Shown piece by piece: positions 43,214 through 51,573 of a stretch of 64,000 nt of DNA. The position numbers and the translations under genes were made by a program. Source of the stretch: Caldilineaceae bacterium (GTDB lineage: Bacteria > Chloroflexota > Anaerolineae > Caldilineales > Caldilineaceae); contig JAGNDO010000016.1 of assembly GCA_018003515.1 (NCBI GenBank), positions 1 through 64,000 on the forward strand, in the 5' to 3' direction. Each line of letters opens with the position of its first letter. Positions within the stretch are counted from its first letter, which is position 1. The notes below the pieces were generated by a model, which saw only the letters and a list, made by a program, of their open reading frames with translations, was not told where the DNA came from and searched no databases.

Positions 43214-45517
43214 ATGAAAGCAACCACCACCCAACCCGCCCCCCAAACCTTCACCATCACCGGCATGGACTGCGCGGATTGTGCGCTGACCGTGCAGACC
43301 GGCGTCAACCGCCTGGACGGGGTGACAAAAGCCGAGATCAACTTCGCCGTGGCCAAGCTGACCGTGGACGGCGAGATCGACGCCGATTCCGTAGTCAAGC
43401 GCGTACGAGAACTGGGCTACGACGTGGCGGACCCAGACGAAGCCGCCGCCCCGATCCAGGCTTTGCCCAATTTTTTCGGCTATCTCCTCACCGGTCGGGA
43501 CACCCGCCTGGCCCTGCTGGGCGGGCTGCTGATCTTGCCGGGGCTGATCTTTAACGAATTTCTGCCCATGTTGGGCATCGAGCATTGGCTTTTTGACCTC
43601 ACTTCCATCGGAGCCATGATCGTGGCCGGGTTGCCCATTGCCCGCAGCGCCTGGGCCAGCCTGACCATCAACCGGCGCATCACCATCAACGTGCTCATGA
43701 CCATTGCCGCCATCGGTGCGGTGATCATCGGCGCGTACACCGAGGCCGGGCTGGTCATGGTCCTCTTTGCCGTGGGCGAGGCGCTGGAGGGCTACACCAT
43801 GCAGCGCAGCCGCCACGCCATCCGTAGCCTGATGGAAGTGGCCCCCAACACAGCCACGGTCTTGCGCCCGTGCATGGACTGCGGCGGCCACATGGGCAAA
43901 CCCCTGGACGACGGCACGATCTACACCGGCGGCCCTTGCCCCATGTGCGGCGTGGAGCAACAGATCGTCTCCGTGGATGATCTGGCCCTGGGCGAGACCA
44001 TCGTCGTACGCCCCGGCGAGCGCATCCCCATGGACGGCGTGGTGCTGACCGGCCTCTCCGGGGTCAACCAGGCCCCCATCACCGGCGAGAGCGTGCCCGT
44101 GGACAAGCAGCCCGGCGACGAGATCTTCGCCGGCAGCATCAACGGCCAGGGCGCGCTGGAAGTGGAAGTCACCCGCCACGCCGCGGACAACACCATCGCC
44201 CGCCTCATCCGCCTGGTGGAGGAGGCCCAGGCCCAAAAGGCCCCGGCCCAGCGTTTTGTGGACCGCTTCGCCGAAGTCTACACCCCGGCAGTGGTGGTTC
44301 TGGCCGCCCTGATCGCCATCCTCCCCCCGCTGATCTGGGGGCTGCCCTTTTGGAACACAATCGACGGCGGCCAGGGTTGGCTCTATCGGGCCTTGACCCT
44401 GCTGGTCGTGGCTTGCCCCTGCGCCCTGGTCATCAGTACACCGGTCAGCATCATTAGCGCCATCAGCAACGCGGCTCGCCACGGGGTGCTGATCAAAGGC
44501 GGGGCCTATTTGGAAGCCATGAGCCGGGTGCGGGCCATCGCCTTCGACAAAACCGGTACTTTGACCGCAGGCCGTCCCGCCGTGGTGACTGTGCGGGCCG
44601 TGGACTGTGTGGACCCGGCTGGTGAGCTGTGCGATCCGTGCGGAGAGCTACTCTCCCTGGCCGCGGCGGTGGAGGGACGCAGCGAGCATCCCCTGGCCAG
44701 GGCCGTGGTGGCCGCGTCCCAAGAGCGGGGACACAACGGCTATCCTGCGGCCCAGGCCGTGACCGCGTTGATGGGGGCCGGGGTTTCCGGGACCGTGGCC
44801 GGCCAATCCGTGTTTATCGGCAGCCACGCCCATTTTGACGCCCACATCGCCCACACCGCAGATCAATGCGCCCAGATCGACGCTGCGGCCGGATTGGGCC
44901 AGACGCCCCTGCTGGTCAGCGCGGCGGACGAATATCGGGGCTACATCACCGTGGCCGACACCGTGCGGGAGAGCAGTCGCCAGGTTTTGGCCGACCTGAA
45001 ACGGGCGGGCATGAATCATTTGGTCATGCTGACCGGAGACAACCCGGCCACGGCCCAAGCCATCGCCGACCAGGTCGGGGTGACGGATGTGCGGGCGGGG
45101 CTACTGCCGGCGGACAAGGTGGCCGCCGTGCGGGATCTGATGGCCCAATTTGGCGATGTGGCCTTTGTGGGGGATGGCATCAACGACGCCCCGGCCCTGG
45201 CCGCGGCCAGCGTGGGCATCGCCATGGGCACATCCGGCGGCGGCACGGCCCAGGCTATGGAGACCGCGGACATCGCCCTCATGGGCGAAGACTTGGGCCA
45301 ACTGCCCTTTTTGGTCAGCCTCAGCCGGGCGGCCATGAACACCATCCGCGCCAACGTCATCTTCGCCATCGGCATCAAACTCGTCTTCCTGGCCCTGGTC
45401 CTCACCGGTCTCGGCTCCATGTGGCTGGCCGTCTTGGCCGACGTGGGGGCCAGTTTGTTGGTGACGTTGAATGGGATGAGGCTTTTGAATGCGTATCGTG
45501 TATCGAGTATCGAGTAA
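43214..45517 (+). CDS. Heavy-metal P1B-type ATPase (Zn/Cd/Pb type) with inserted CxxC pair
   Basis: A 767-residue metal efflux pump. The N-terminal metal-binding domain has GMDCADC (Cys20, Cys23). The membrane CPC motif is CPCALVISTP (401-403), the phosphorylation site DKTGT (445-449) and the P-domain hinge GDGINDAPALA, with the conserved HP in EGRSEHPLA. The CPC plus membrane pattern fits ZntA/CadA rather than copper pumps. Unusual is a segment in the actuator domain with CMDC (220-223) and CPMC (242-245), forming a potential zinc-binding knuckle. The last residues (YRVSSIE) and stop are coded by the TATCGAG repeat. The location after the iron genes suggests a metal homeostasis cluster. Confidence 0.94.
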   Translation: MKATTTQPAPQTFTITGMDCADCALTVQTGVNRLDGVTKAEINFAVAKLTVDGEIDADSVVKRVRELGYDVADPDEAAAPIQALPNFFGYLLTGRDTRLALLGGLLILPGLIFNEFLPMLGIEHWLFDLTSIGAMIVAGLPIARSAWASLTINRRITINVLMTIAAIGAVIIGAYTEAGLVMVLFAVGEALEGYTMQRSRHAIRSLMEVAPNTATVLRPCMDCGGHMGKPLDDGTIYTGGPCPMCGVEQQIVSVDDLALGETIVVRPGERIPMDGVVLTGLSGVNQAPITGESVPVDKQPGDEIFAGSINGQGALEVEVTRHAADNTIARLIRLVEEAQAQKAPAQRFVDRFAEVYTPAVVVLAALIAILPPLIWGLPFWNTIDGGQGWLYRALTLLVVACPCALVISTPVSIISAISNAARHGVLIKGGAYLEAMSRVRAIAFDKTGTLTAGRPAVVTVRAVDCVDPAGELCDPCGELLSLAAAVEGRSEHPLARAVVAASQERGHNGYPAAQAVTALMGAGVSGTVAGQSVFIGSHAHFDAHIAHTADQCAQIDAAAGLGQTPLLVSAADEYRGYITVADTVRESSRQVLADLKRAGMNHLVMLTGDNPATAQAIADQVGVTDVRAGLLPADKVAAVRDLMAQFGDVAFVGDGINDAPALAAASVGIAMGTSGGGTAQAMETADIALMGEDLGQLPFLVSLSRAAMNTIRANVIFAIGIKLVFLALVLTGLGSMWLAVLADVGASLLVTLNGMRLLNAYRVSSIE

Positions 45518-45595
45518 TTTTGTGGTCGAGAACTGGGTTGTTTCAAACGGCGAATTGTCGTCAACAACGTTTACTCGATACGCATTACTCGATAC
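45492..45595. repeat. Heptamer TATCGAG repeat, two arms
   Basis: The left arm (45492-45517) carries the last codons and TAA stop of the ATPase gene, and the right arm (45571-45595) is the reverse complement. They are separated by about 53 bases of unique sequence. Confidence 0.88.
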
Positions 45596-45616
45596 CCTTC
45601 CCCAAGGAGAAAACCA

Positions 45617-46003
45617 ATGGCAACACCCAATCTAGTCGGCCTGATCGTGCAAGACATGGCCGCGGCCCTGGCGTTTTATCGGCTGCTGGGGCTGGAGATT
45701 CCCCCGGAGATGGACGCGGAGGGGCATGTGGAGGTGACGTTGGATGGCGGATTCCGCCTGGCCTGGGACACGGTGGAGGTGATCCACTCTTTCAACCCGG
45801 CATGGACGCCCGCCACGGGCCACCGCATGAGCCTGGCCTTCCTCTGCGCCGACGCGGCCGAGGTAGATCGCCTCTACGCCGCCGTGATCGCCGCCGGATA
45901 TCACGGCCACACCGCCCCCTGGGATGCCTTCTGGGGTCAGCGCTACGCCATCGTCCACGACCCGGACGGCAACCCGGTGGATCTGTTTGCGCCGCTTGGG
46001 TGA
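45617..46003 (+). CDS. VOC-superfamily (glyoxalase/bleomycin-resistance fold) protein
   Basis: A 128-residue metal-dependent dioxygenase/isomerase-fold protein made of two beta-alpha-beta3 modules: LVGLIVQDMAAALAFYRLLGLE (about 6-27) and SLAFLCADAAEVDRLYAAVIAAGY followed by YAIVHDPDGNPVDLFAP (about 108-124). Candidate metal ligands are His/Glu residues of the strands. The substrate is unknown. AAGGAGA precedes the ATG. The stop TGA belongs to the first GGGTGA unit of the following repeat. Confidence 0.88.
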   Translation: MATPNLVGLIVQDMAAALAFYRLLGLEIPPEMDAEGHVEVTLDGGFRLAWDTVEVIHSFNPAWTPATGHRMSLAFLCADAAEVDRLYAAVIAAGYHGHTAPWDAFWGQRYAIVHDPDGNPVDLFAPLG

Positions 46004-46007
46004 GAAG

Positions 46008-46071
46008 CTGAGCGGGTGAAGGGGTGAGCGGGTGAAGGGGTGAAGGGGTGAACGGGTGAAGGGGTGAACGG
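46008..46071. repeat. One-armed heptamer array GGGTGAA/GGGTGAG
   Basis: About eight consecutive GGGTGAR units, with some one-base-longer units, lie between the VOC and GNAT genes. No mirrored arm is present here. Confidence 0.9.
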
Positions 46072-46077
46072 GGCCAT

Positions 46078-46587
46078 ATGACCAATCAACAGATCAACCA
46101 ATCCACCATCACCCCCCTGCTGGCGGAGGATTGGCCCCAAGTCCGGGCCATCTACTTGGCTGGTATCGCCACGGGCAACGCCACCTTTGAGACCTCTGCG
46201 CCGGATTGGGAGAGCTGGGACAAGGCCCGGCGGCCCGATTGTCGGCTGGCGGCCCGGTCCCAGGATGGCGGACTGTTGGGCTGGGCGGCCCTCAGCCCGG
46301 TCTCCAGCCGGGCGGTCTATGCCGGGGTGGCGGAGGTGAGCGTCTATGTGGCCGAAGCCGCCAGGGGCCAGGGTGTGGGACTGGCCCTGCTCTCCGCCCT
46401 GGTGACGGCGTCCGAGACCGCCGGGGTGTGGACGCTGACCGCTGGCATCTTCCCGGAGAACGCAGCCAGCATCCGCCTGCACCAACGCTGCGGTTTCCGC
46501 GTTCTGGGCACGGCAGAACGCCGGGGCCAACGCCACGGCGTATGGCGGGATGTGGTCTTGATGGAGCGACGCAGCACCCAGGTTTAG
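46078..46587 (+). CDS. GNAT acetyltransferase, phosphinothricin-acetyltransferase-like
   Basis: A 169-residue N-acetyltransferase of the Pat/YncA type, which acetylates small amino compounds such as phosphinothricin or methionine sulfone analogues. Motifs are ATFET (41-45), the acetyl-CoA loop ARGQGVG (about 99-105), and NAASIRLHQRCGFRVLGT (about 133-150). The substrate is not determined by the sequence. It starts seven bases after the heptamer repeat with no strong Shine-Dalgarno except the G-rich repeat itself. Confidence 0.88.
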   Translation: MTNQQINQSTITPLLAEDWPQVRAIYLAGIATGNATFETSAPDWESWDKARRPDCRLAARSQDGGLLGWAALSPVSSRAVYAGVAEVSVYVAEAARGQGVGLALLSALVTASETAGVWTLTAGIFPENAASIRLHQRCGFRVLGTAERRGQRHGVWRDVVLMERRSTQV

Positions 46588-46745
46588 TTCATAGTTAGCG
46601 CTTCATCGCCCTTTTTCGGCCCATGTGTGAACGGATTTGGGGGCTACCGCCCTTTGGTGTACTATGTCCTGACTGGTGGATGTCCCCCGGATGGGAACAG
46701 AACTAGGCCACCAACGAGCAATCTAGTCACTAAAGGAGTGAAACC

Positions 46746-46940
46746 ATGGCATACAGCCACACGAACAGCAAGGGCAACACCTACTACCTGCACGGTCGCG
46801 AGCGCAAGACCAAGAACGGCAGCACCACCCTCTACTTCTTCTCCAAGGAGAGCGAAGGCGGGCTGGACGCCGTGCCGGCCGGCCGCGTGGTGGCCGAGAC
46901 CGCCAGCGGCATGCTGGTCCTGAAGAAGGAAGTCGAGTAA
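46746..46940 (+). CDS. Small conserved hypothetical protein (64 residues)
   Basis: A 64-residue soluble, charged protein with the pattern TNSKGNTYYLHGRERKTKNG and TLYFFSKESEGGLDAVPAGRVVAET. I recall similar small proteins with TNSKGxTYYL and IYFFSK from other Chloroflexota; no function is known. The ribosome binding site AAAGGAG is at optimal distance, and a strong terminator follows, so it is a real monocistronic gene. The preceding gap of about 160 bases should hold its promoter, but none is clear. Confidence 0.75.
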   Translation: MAYSHTNSKGNTYYLHGRERKTKNGSTTLYFFSKESEGGLDAVPAGRVVAETASGMLVLKKEVE

Positions 46941-46965
46941 GCAGCAGATCGGTCTTAGGACCGCC

Positions 46966-47010
46966 AAGACAAAAAGACCCTCGGGGGGAAACCTCCGGGG
47001 GTCTTTTTTG
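46966..47010 (+). terminator. Terminator of the 64-residue gene
   Basis: AAAAAGACCCTCGGGGGG faces CCTCCGGGGGTCTTTTTT around GAAA, ending in a T-run. Confidence 0.85.
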
Positions 47011-47165
47011 TTTCCCGACCCGGTGACGTAGCAATCGCGTGATGACCCTTGAACTATTCATCATTTCACGGTATCATCAATGCAACCCGTTTCACCGAGC
47101 CTGAACGCCACCCAATCTCAGCGCCCGCCCTCAACAAGCCCAAACCCCATTTCAGGAGGAGCCCC

Positions 47166-48125
47166 ATGTCAAAAAAGAAAGAAAAGGATGTTGAAAGAAC
47201 GAAGGTGAAGGAGAAAACAAAGGGTAGCAGTAAATCAGCTAGTGCCGAAAAGCCCCCGGTGGCCCCACTCCCGCCTGTCATTGATGAGGCTGTCCAGGAT
47301 GAGGAGCACGCGAACAAGGACATGTCCGAAGAATCCCGGGCCAAGCCTAAGAAGCTGAAGACGAAGTATTATGAAAAAGAGTTGCTTCGTCTCCAGGTCG
47401 AATTAGTCAAGCTACAAGAATGGGTGAAGGCCGATGGGCTGAAGGTGGTGGTGATCTTCGAGGGCCGGGACGCGGCCGGCAAGGGGGGCGTGATCAAGCG
47501 CATCCTGGAACGGCTGAATCCGCGCGTGGCCCGGGTGGTGGCCTTGGGCACCCCCACGGAACGGGAGAAGGACCAGTGGTATTTCCAGCGCTACGTGCCC
47601 CATCTGCCCGCGGCCGGGGAGATGGTTCTCTTCGACCGCAGTTGGTACAACCGGGCCGGGGTGGAACGAGTGATGGGCTTCTGCACCCAGGAGGAATACC
47701 AGGAATTTATGCGCTCCTGCCCAGAGTTCGAGCGCATGTTGGTGCGTTCCGGCATTATTCTGCTCAAATACTGGTTCTCGGTCAGCGATGACGAGCAGGA
47801 ACGTCGCTTCCAGAGCCGCATTGTGGACCCCACCAAGCGCTGGAAACTCAGCCCCATGGATCTGCAATCTCGCGCCAAGTGGATGGAGTATTCCAAGGCC
47901 AAGGATGAGATGTTCGCCCACACGGACATCAAACAGGCCCCGTGGTACGTGGTCAACGCCGACGACAAAAAGCGCGCCCGGCTCAACTGCATCAGCCACC
48001 TCCTCAGCATGATCCCCTACCAGGATCTGACCCCCGCCGCCATCGAACTCCCCCCCCGCCAGGACAACGTGGGCTACGTCCGCCCGCCCCTGGCCGACCA
48101 GACTTTTGTGCCGGAGAAATATTAA
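47166..48125 (+). CDS. ppk2: Polyphosphate kinase 2 family protein
   Basis: A 319-residue cytosolic PPK2. These enzymes phosphorylate nucleoside di- or monophosphates with polyphosphate. It has Walker A FEGRDAAGKGG (about 100-110), the lid motif YFQRYVPHLP and Walker B-like VLFDRSWYNRAGVERVMGF. The first 70 residues are a charged, Lys/Ser-rich low-complexity tail. The ATG at 47166 follows AGGAGGAG. Class I (NDP-specific) organisation with one PPK2 domain. Relation to polyP storage in this organism is inferred. Confidence 0.92.
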   Translation: MSKKKEKDVERTKVKEKTKGSSKSASAEKPPVAPLPPVIDEAVQDEEHANKDMSEESRAKPKKLKTKYYEKELLRLQVELVKLQEWVKADGLKVVVIFEGRDAAGKGGVIKRILERLNPRVARVVALGTPTEREKDQWYFQRYVPHLPAAGEMVLFDRSWYNRAGVERVMGFCTQEEYQEFMRSCPEFERMLVRSGIILLKYWFSVSDDEQERRFQSRIVDPTKRWKLSPMDLQSRAKWMEYSKAKDEMFAHTDIKQAPWYVVNADDKKRARLNCISHLLSMIPYQDLTPAAIELPPRQDNVGYVRPPLADQTFVPEKY

Positions 48126-48128
48126 GGA

Positions 48129-48528
48129 ATCGAGTATCGTGTATCTCTGTGTGGACGACACCCAACCTGGCCTAGCCAGAACCACAAAGATTTACCACAA
48201 AGATCACAGAGAACACAAAGATTTCAAAAGAATAAATCCCTCTTTGTGTTCTTTGTGTGGTAGGACTGCACGATAGCGTGATCTGATCACTTTGATTTCG
48301 ATTACGCCAGATTTGGACGGAATGCTATCTGAATCACCCGCTATATAGTATCCGCAGCCAAAAAAGTACTAAATCTCGCGTTAACCCTTCAAGCAAAATC
48401 GTGCGTTTTTGGCATCACGCTATCGTGCAGTCCTACCCTTTGTGTCCTTTGTGGTAAAAATTCTTGCACAAAAAACAAGGATTTCGCTGGTTAGGTACTA
48501 ATACTCGATACTCGATTCTCGATTCTCA
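48129..48528. repeat. TATCGAG heptamer arms enclosing a CACAAAG-type hairpin
   Basis: ATCGAGTATCG at the left and ATACTCGATACTCGATT at the right face each other. Inside, ACCACAAAGATCACAGAG units face CTTTGTGTTCTTTGTG and CCTTTGTGG. Removing the inserted MITE and one target duplication restores a continuous hairpin arm. Confidence 0.8.
48259..48437. mobile_element. 179-bp MITE with 24-bp perfect terminal inverted repeats
   Basis: Left TIR 48259-48282 (begins GGTAGGACTGCACGAT) and right TIR 48414-48437 are exact reverse complements. An 8-base direct duplication CTTTGTGT flanks the element at 48251-48258 and 48438-48445. The interior has no coding capacity. The size, TIR and target duplication are classic for a non-autonomous transposon mobilised by an IS with 8-base duplications; no such IS is in this window. 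Confidence 0.88.
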
Positions 48529-48546
48529 TCCCCCCAAAGGAACCCC

Positions 48547-49596
48547 ATGACAAATTGGCTACTTTACGGAGCGTATGGCTATACGGGCGAATTGTTGGCG
48601 GAAGAGGCTGTGGGCCGGGGCCATCGTCCTGTTTTGGCGGGACGAGATGAGGCCCGTCTGCGTCCTCTGGCAGAGCGGCTGGGGCTAGAGTGGGTGGCTG
48701 TGGATCTGACCGATAGCCAAGCCCTGCGCAAAGCCATCAATGGCGTCGATCTGGTTATGCACGCGGCTGGCCCCTTTGTCTTCACCAGCCAGCCCGTGGT
48801 GGATGCCTGCCTGGCCGTGGGGGCCCACTATCTGGACATCACCGGGGAGATCCCGGTCTTCGAGGCCATCCTGGGCCGGGACGCCGAGGCCAAAGCCGCC
48901 GGGATCGCCCTGATCCCCGGTGTGGGCTTCGATGTCATCCCGACCGACTGTATGGCCCGGTATGTGGCCGAGCGCCTGCCCGACGCCACCCATCTGGAAC
49001 TGGCCATCGCCAGCCTCAGCAGCATCAGCCCCGGCACGGCCAAGACCATGGTGGAACAGCTTCCCGGCGGCACCCTGGCCCGGGTGGATGGTCTGCTCAC
49101 CCCCATCCGCATGGGCAGCGACGTGCGCCGCATCCGCTTTCTGGACCGAGAACGCACGGTCATGCCCATCCCGTGGGGAGATCTGGCCACGGCCTATCGC
49201 ACCACGGGCATCCCCAACATCCGCACCTACATGGCCTTCCCCCGGCGCATGGTCTCTGTGATGGCCGCCACCGCCCCTGTCAGCAACCTGCTCTTGCGCC
49301 CTGCCTTTGTGCGCCGGTTGATCCAACGAGTGATCGGGCGCACCATCACTGGGCCGGACGAAAGTCTGCGCACCAGTGGGCGATCCTATGTGTGGGCCAA
49401 GGCCATCAACGCCCAAGGCCACAGCGTGGCAGCCCAGTTGGAGACCTTGGAGGGCTATCGCTTCACCGCGGTGGCCGGTCTCAACAGCGTCGAGGCCCTC
49501 CTGGCCCATCCCCGGGCCGGCGCGCTGACCCCGGCCCAGGCCTTCGGCGCGGACTTTGTGCTGGCCGTGCCGGAGACCCGGCGGGTAGATGGATGA
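48547..49596 (+). CDS. Saccharopine dehydrogenase-like NAD(P)-binding oxidoreductase
   Basis: A 349-residue protein of the saccharopine dehydrogenase/trans-acting enoyl reductase group. The Rossmann motif is GAYGYTGEL (residues 8-16), and VMHAAGPF and YLDITGE are the usual NAD-domain motifs. The lack of typical lysine-pathway residues and the similarity to the enoyl reductase group suggest a role in lipid or carotenoid-like reduction, but the substrate is unknown. The ATG at 48547 has AAAGGAA upstream. It is monocistronic, with a strong terminator about 80 bases downstream. Confidence 0.82.
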   Translation: MTNWLLYGAYGYTGELLAEEAVGRGHRPVLAGRDEARLRPLAERLGLEWVAVDLTDSQALRKAINGVDLVMHAAGPFVFTSQPVVDACLAVGAHYLDITGEIPVFEAILGRDAEAKAAGIALIPGVGFDVIPTDCMARYVAERLPDATHLELAIASLSSISPGTAKTMVEQLPGGTLARVDGLLTPIRMGSDVRRIRFLDRERTVMPIPWGDLATAYRTTGIPNIRTYMAFPRRMVSVMAATAPVSNLLLRPAFVRRLIQRVIGRTITGPDESLRTSGRSYVWAKAINAQGHSVAAQLETLEGYRFTAVAGLNSVEALLAHPRAGALTPAQAFGADFVLAVPETRRVDG

Positions 49597-49598
49597 GG

Positions 49599-49650
49599 GG
49601 GTGGTGGACAGTTCCCCCCAAAGTTGGGGGGTCAGGGGGGCGGGGAGTGA
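49599..49650. repeat. Dispersed GC-rich element, copy 2 (inverted relative to 23252)
   Basis: GGACAGTTCCCCCCAAAGTTGGGGGG followed by G-runs is the reverse complement, with small changes, of the core at 23252-23300. Confidence 0.65.
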
Positions 49651-49677
49651 CCGCTTACGCGACAACAACGAAATAGC

Positions 49678-49722
49678 AACGAACATGGACCCCATACGCC
49701 TTGTATGGGGTCCATGTTCGTT
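49678..49722. terminator. Hairpin terminator after the saccharopine-dehydrogenase-like gene
   Basis: 19 bp perfect arms (49678-49696 and 49704-49722) with a 7-base loop and a following TTTT. Confidence 0.85.
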
Positions 49723-50084
49723 TTGGTGTATGCTGGCCAATTTGCCTGGCCGACCGCCCTATCATCCTGGGTTCCTACACAACTGACTAGGTCTTACCCT
49801 GGACAAATTACACACTTTCCTTACAGAAAACTTTCAGATCAATCTACAGGTAAATACGGATGTGATCTCTGCCTCAGATCAGCTATAGTATCAAGAGACC
49901 CTTATCCCCTTCAGAGTACCCATTTATGGGAACCATTTATTAGAACCATCTATGAGTCCACTGCAAAAACCTATCAAACCGCCGAAGACGCTGAGATCGC
50001 AGAGGATTCGCCGAGGAAAAGGCTTTCTTTTCTTTGTGATCTTTGTGGTGAAAAGAAGCTTTTTGCAGCAGGGTCATCAATGCA
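49723..50084. other. Intergenic region upstream of the histidine kinase gene
   Basis: No convincing gene. The last 110 bases hold a CGCTGAG/CTTTGTG-type dispersed repeat (49979-50054). No clear promoter was found, although TATAGT occurs near 49884. Confidence 0.5.
49979..50054. repeat. CGCTGAG / CTTTGTG dispersed repeat, copy 2
   Basis: CCGCCGAAGACGCTGAGAT...GCCGAGGAAAAGG then CTTTGTGATCTTTGTGGTG, related to the repeats at 37486 and 48181. Confidence 0.6.
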
Positions 50085-51179
50085 ATGGCCAACACCGTTA
50101 TCCACCCAACCCGCAGACTTGGCGAGTACATCTCTCATCCTTCGCAGATCGGATGGTATCAAACCATGGAAATGTCTAACAGTACCCTTTTGAACCGAAT
50201 CGCCAGGGCCGCCATGCGATTGAATGGCCGCTCTACCGTGCCGTTCACTGGAAACACCGGAAGTTTACAGATCAATGGAACCGTAAACGGAGCCGACAGG
50301 CAAGCGAATGGGCACAAGCCAGCGCAGCGGGTCTATACAAGTGCGGAACCCCAGCCCCGGTCCCAGCCCCAGCCCCAGATCCAGGCGACCACTCTGCTTG
50401 AGCAGGAATTAGCCAGCCAGCGTCAACTCACGACCGGACTACTGACCCAGGTTGCCGATTTGCAAGCCCAACTTCGAGAGCGCACGATCCAGATCCAAGA
50501 GATGGACACCTATGCCTATACAGTTGCCCACGGGCTGAAGACACCCCTCTCGGTGATCACCTTTGCCAGCGAGATGCTCTTGCAAAGCGAAACAAGCGGC
50601 GTGGCAGATCCCGACGCGGCGGAATTATTGGAGAGCATCAATCGTATGGGCCACAAGATGGCCCACATTATCGAAAACCTGCTCACCCTCACGGGGCTCA
50701 GCCAGGCCGAAGTGGTGGGGGAACCCTTGGAGATGGCCCACATCCTGGATGAGGTGCAAGAGCGCCTGGCGTCCACCCTGGCGGCATCCAAGGCAACGCT
50801 GGTCTTCGCCTCGCCACAGGAGAGTTGGCCCCAGGCCAAGGGCAGTCGCCCTTTGGTCGAAGAGGTGTGGGAGAACTTCATCGGCAACGCCATCAAATAT
50901 GGCAGCACACCGCCCCACATCGAGCTTGGGGCCAAGTGGATCGAGGAAAACATGGTTCAATTCTGGGTTCGGGACAACGGCTATGGCATTCCTGCCCTGT
51001 CCCAGAGTCAGATCTTTGAACCGCTTAGTCGGCTGCATGTCAATTTGGCCGATGGCCACGGCCTGGGGCTGGCCATCGTTGAACGCATCGTCCGCAAGTT
51101 GGGCGGCCAAGTCGCCGTCGAAAGCACCGGCATCCCCGGAGAGGGGAGTACGTTTAGCTTTACCCTGCCGGCGGCGTAA
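50085..51179 (+). CDS. Sensor histidine kinase (soluble, HisKA/HATPase)
   Basis: A kinase of up to 364 residues without transmembrane segments. After a low-complexity Pro/Gln linker (about 85-105), a coiled coil leads to the HisKA motif YAYTVAHGLKTPLSV with His149. The HATPase domain shows N-box WENFIGNAIKYG, G1 DNGYGIP and G2 GHGLGLAIV. The start is uncertain: ATG 50085 and ATG 50166 (MEMSNS) both lack a good Shine-Dalgarno. The input domain is missing, so it may be a cytosolic sensor or part of a partner complex. No response regulator is adjacent. Confidence 0.88.
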   Translation: MANTVIHPTRRLGEYISHPSQIGWYQTMEMSNSTLLNRIARAAMRLNGRSTVPFTGNTGSLQINGTVNGADRQANGHKPAQRVYTSAEPQPRSQPQPQIQATTLLEQELASQRQLTTGLLTQVADLQAQLRERTIQIQEMDTYAYTVAHGLKTPLSVITFASEMLLQSETSGVADPDAAELLESINRMGHKMAHIIENLLTLTGLSQAEVVGEPLEMAHILDEVQERLASTLAASKATLVFASPQESWPQAKGSRPLVEEVWENFIGNAIKYGSTPPHIELGAKWIEENMVQFWVRDNGYGIPALSQSQIFEPLSRLHVNLADGHGLGLAIVERIVRKLGGQVAVESTGIPGEGSTFSFTLPAA

Positions 51180-51191
51180 CGATGAAGGGGT

Positions 51192-51403
51192 GATACCGCT
51201 GTCCTATCTTACGAAACTGTGATTAAACTCTCGAAAAAACTGCTTGCAACACTCGAATCCTCCGAAATCTACTCAAAAACACTCGATTTTTAGGTGATTT
51301 GAGTGGATTTCAGTAAACATAACAGTCTTTTTGAGTAAAGACAGCAAATCGGCATCGAAAAATCAGTTATTGTAAGTGATTCGTAAGATAGGACAGCGGT
51401 ATC
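51192..51403. mobile_element. 212-bp MITE-like element with 24-bp perfect terminal inverted repeats
   Basis: Left TIR 51192-51215 (begins GATACCGCTGTCC) and right TIR 51380-51403 are exact reverse complements. AAGGGGT flanks both sides (51185-51191 and 51404-51410), a possible 7-base target duplication. Because the target is itself a GGGGTGA repeat, part of the duplication could be coincidence. The interior is AT-rich, with no coding sequence. Confidence 0.75.
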
Positions 51404-51410
51404 AAGGGGT

Positions 51411-51573
51411 GAGGGGGTGAAGGGGTGAGGGGGTGAGCGGGTGAGCGGGTGAAGGGGTGATGAAGGTGGTTTACCTTTTCTCGCCCCTTTCACCCCTTCA
51501 CCCTTTCACCCCTTCACCCTTTCACCCCTTCACCCTTTCACCCCTTTCACCCCCTCACCCCTTCACCCCCTCA
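51411..51573. repeat. Mirrored heptamer array GGGTGAR / YTCACCC
   Basis: The left arm has about eight GGGGTGAR-type units, then a 30-base spacer, then about eleven TTCACCC/CTCACCC units running up to and into the hutI stop. A very long hairpin is possible. Confidence 0.92.

Larger units (their letters stand above)
48126..48546. other. Nested repeat region between ppk2 and the saccharopine-dehydrogenase-like gene
   Basis: A 421-base gap with no gene. From outside in it holds heptamer arms (48129-48146, 48501-48528), a CACAAAG-type hairpin (48181-48465) and a 179-base MITE inserted in its right arm. Confidence 0.8.

Noticed and set aside
48259-48437. Small RNA gene between mirrored ends
   Set aside because: The exact 8-base flanking duplication and restoration of the host repeat after removal favour a transposon insertion.
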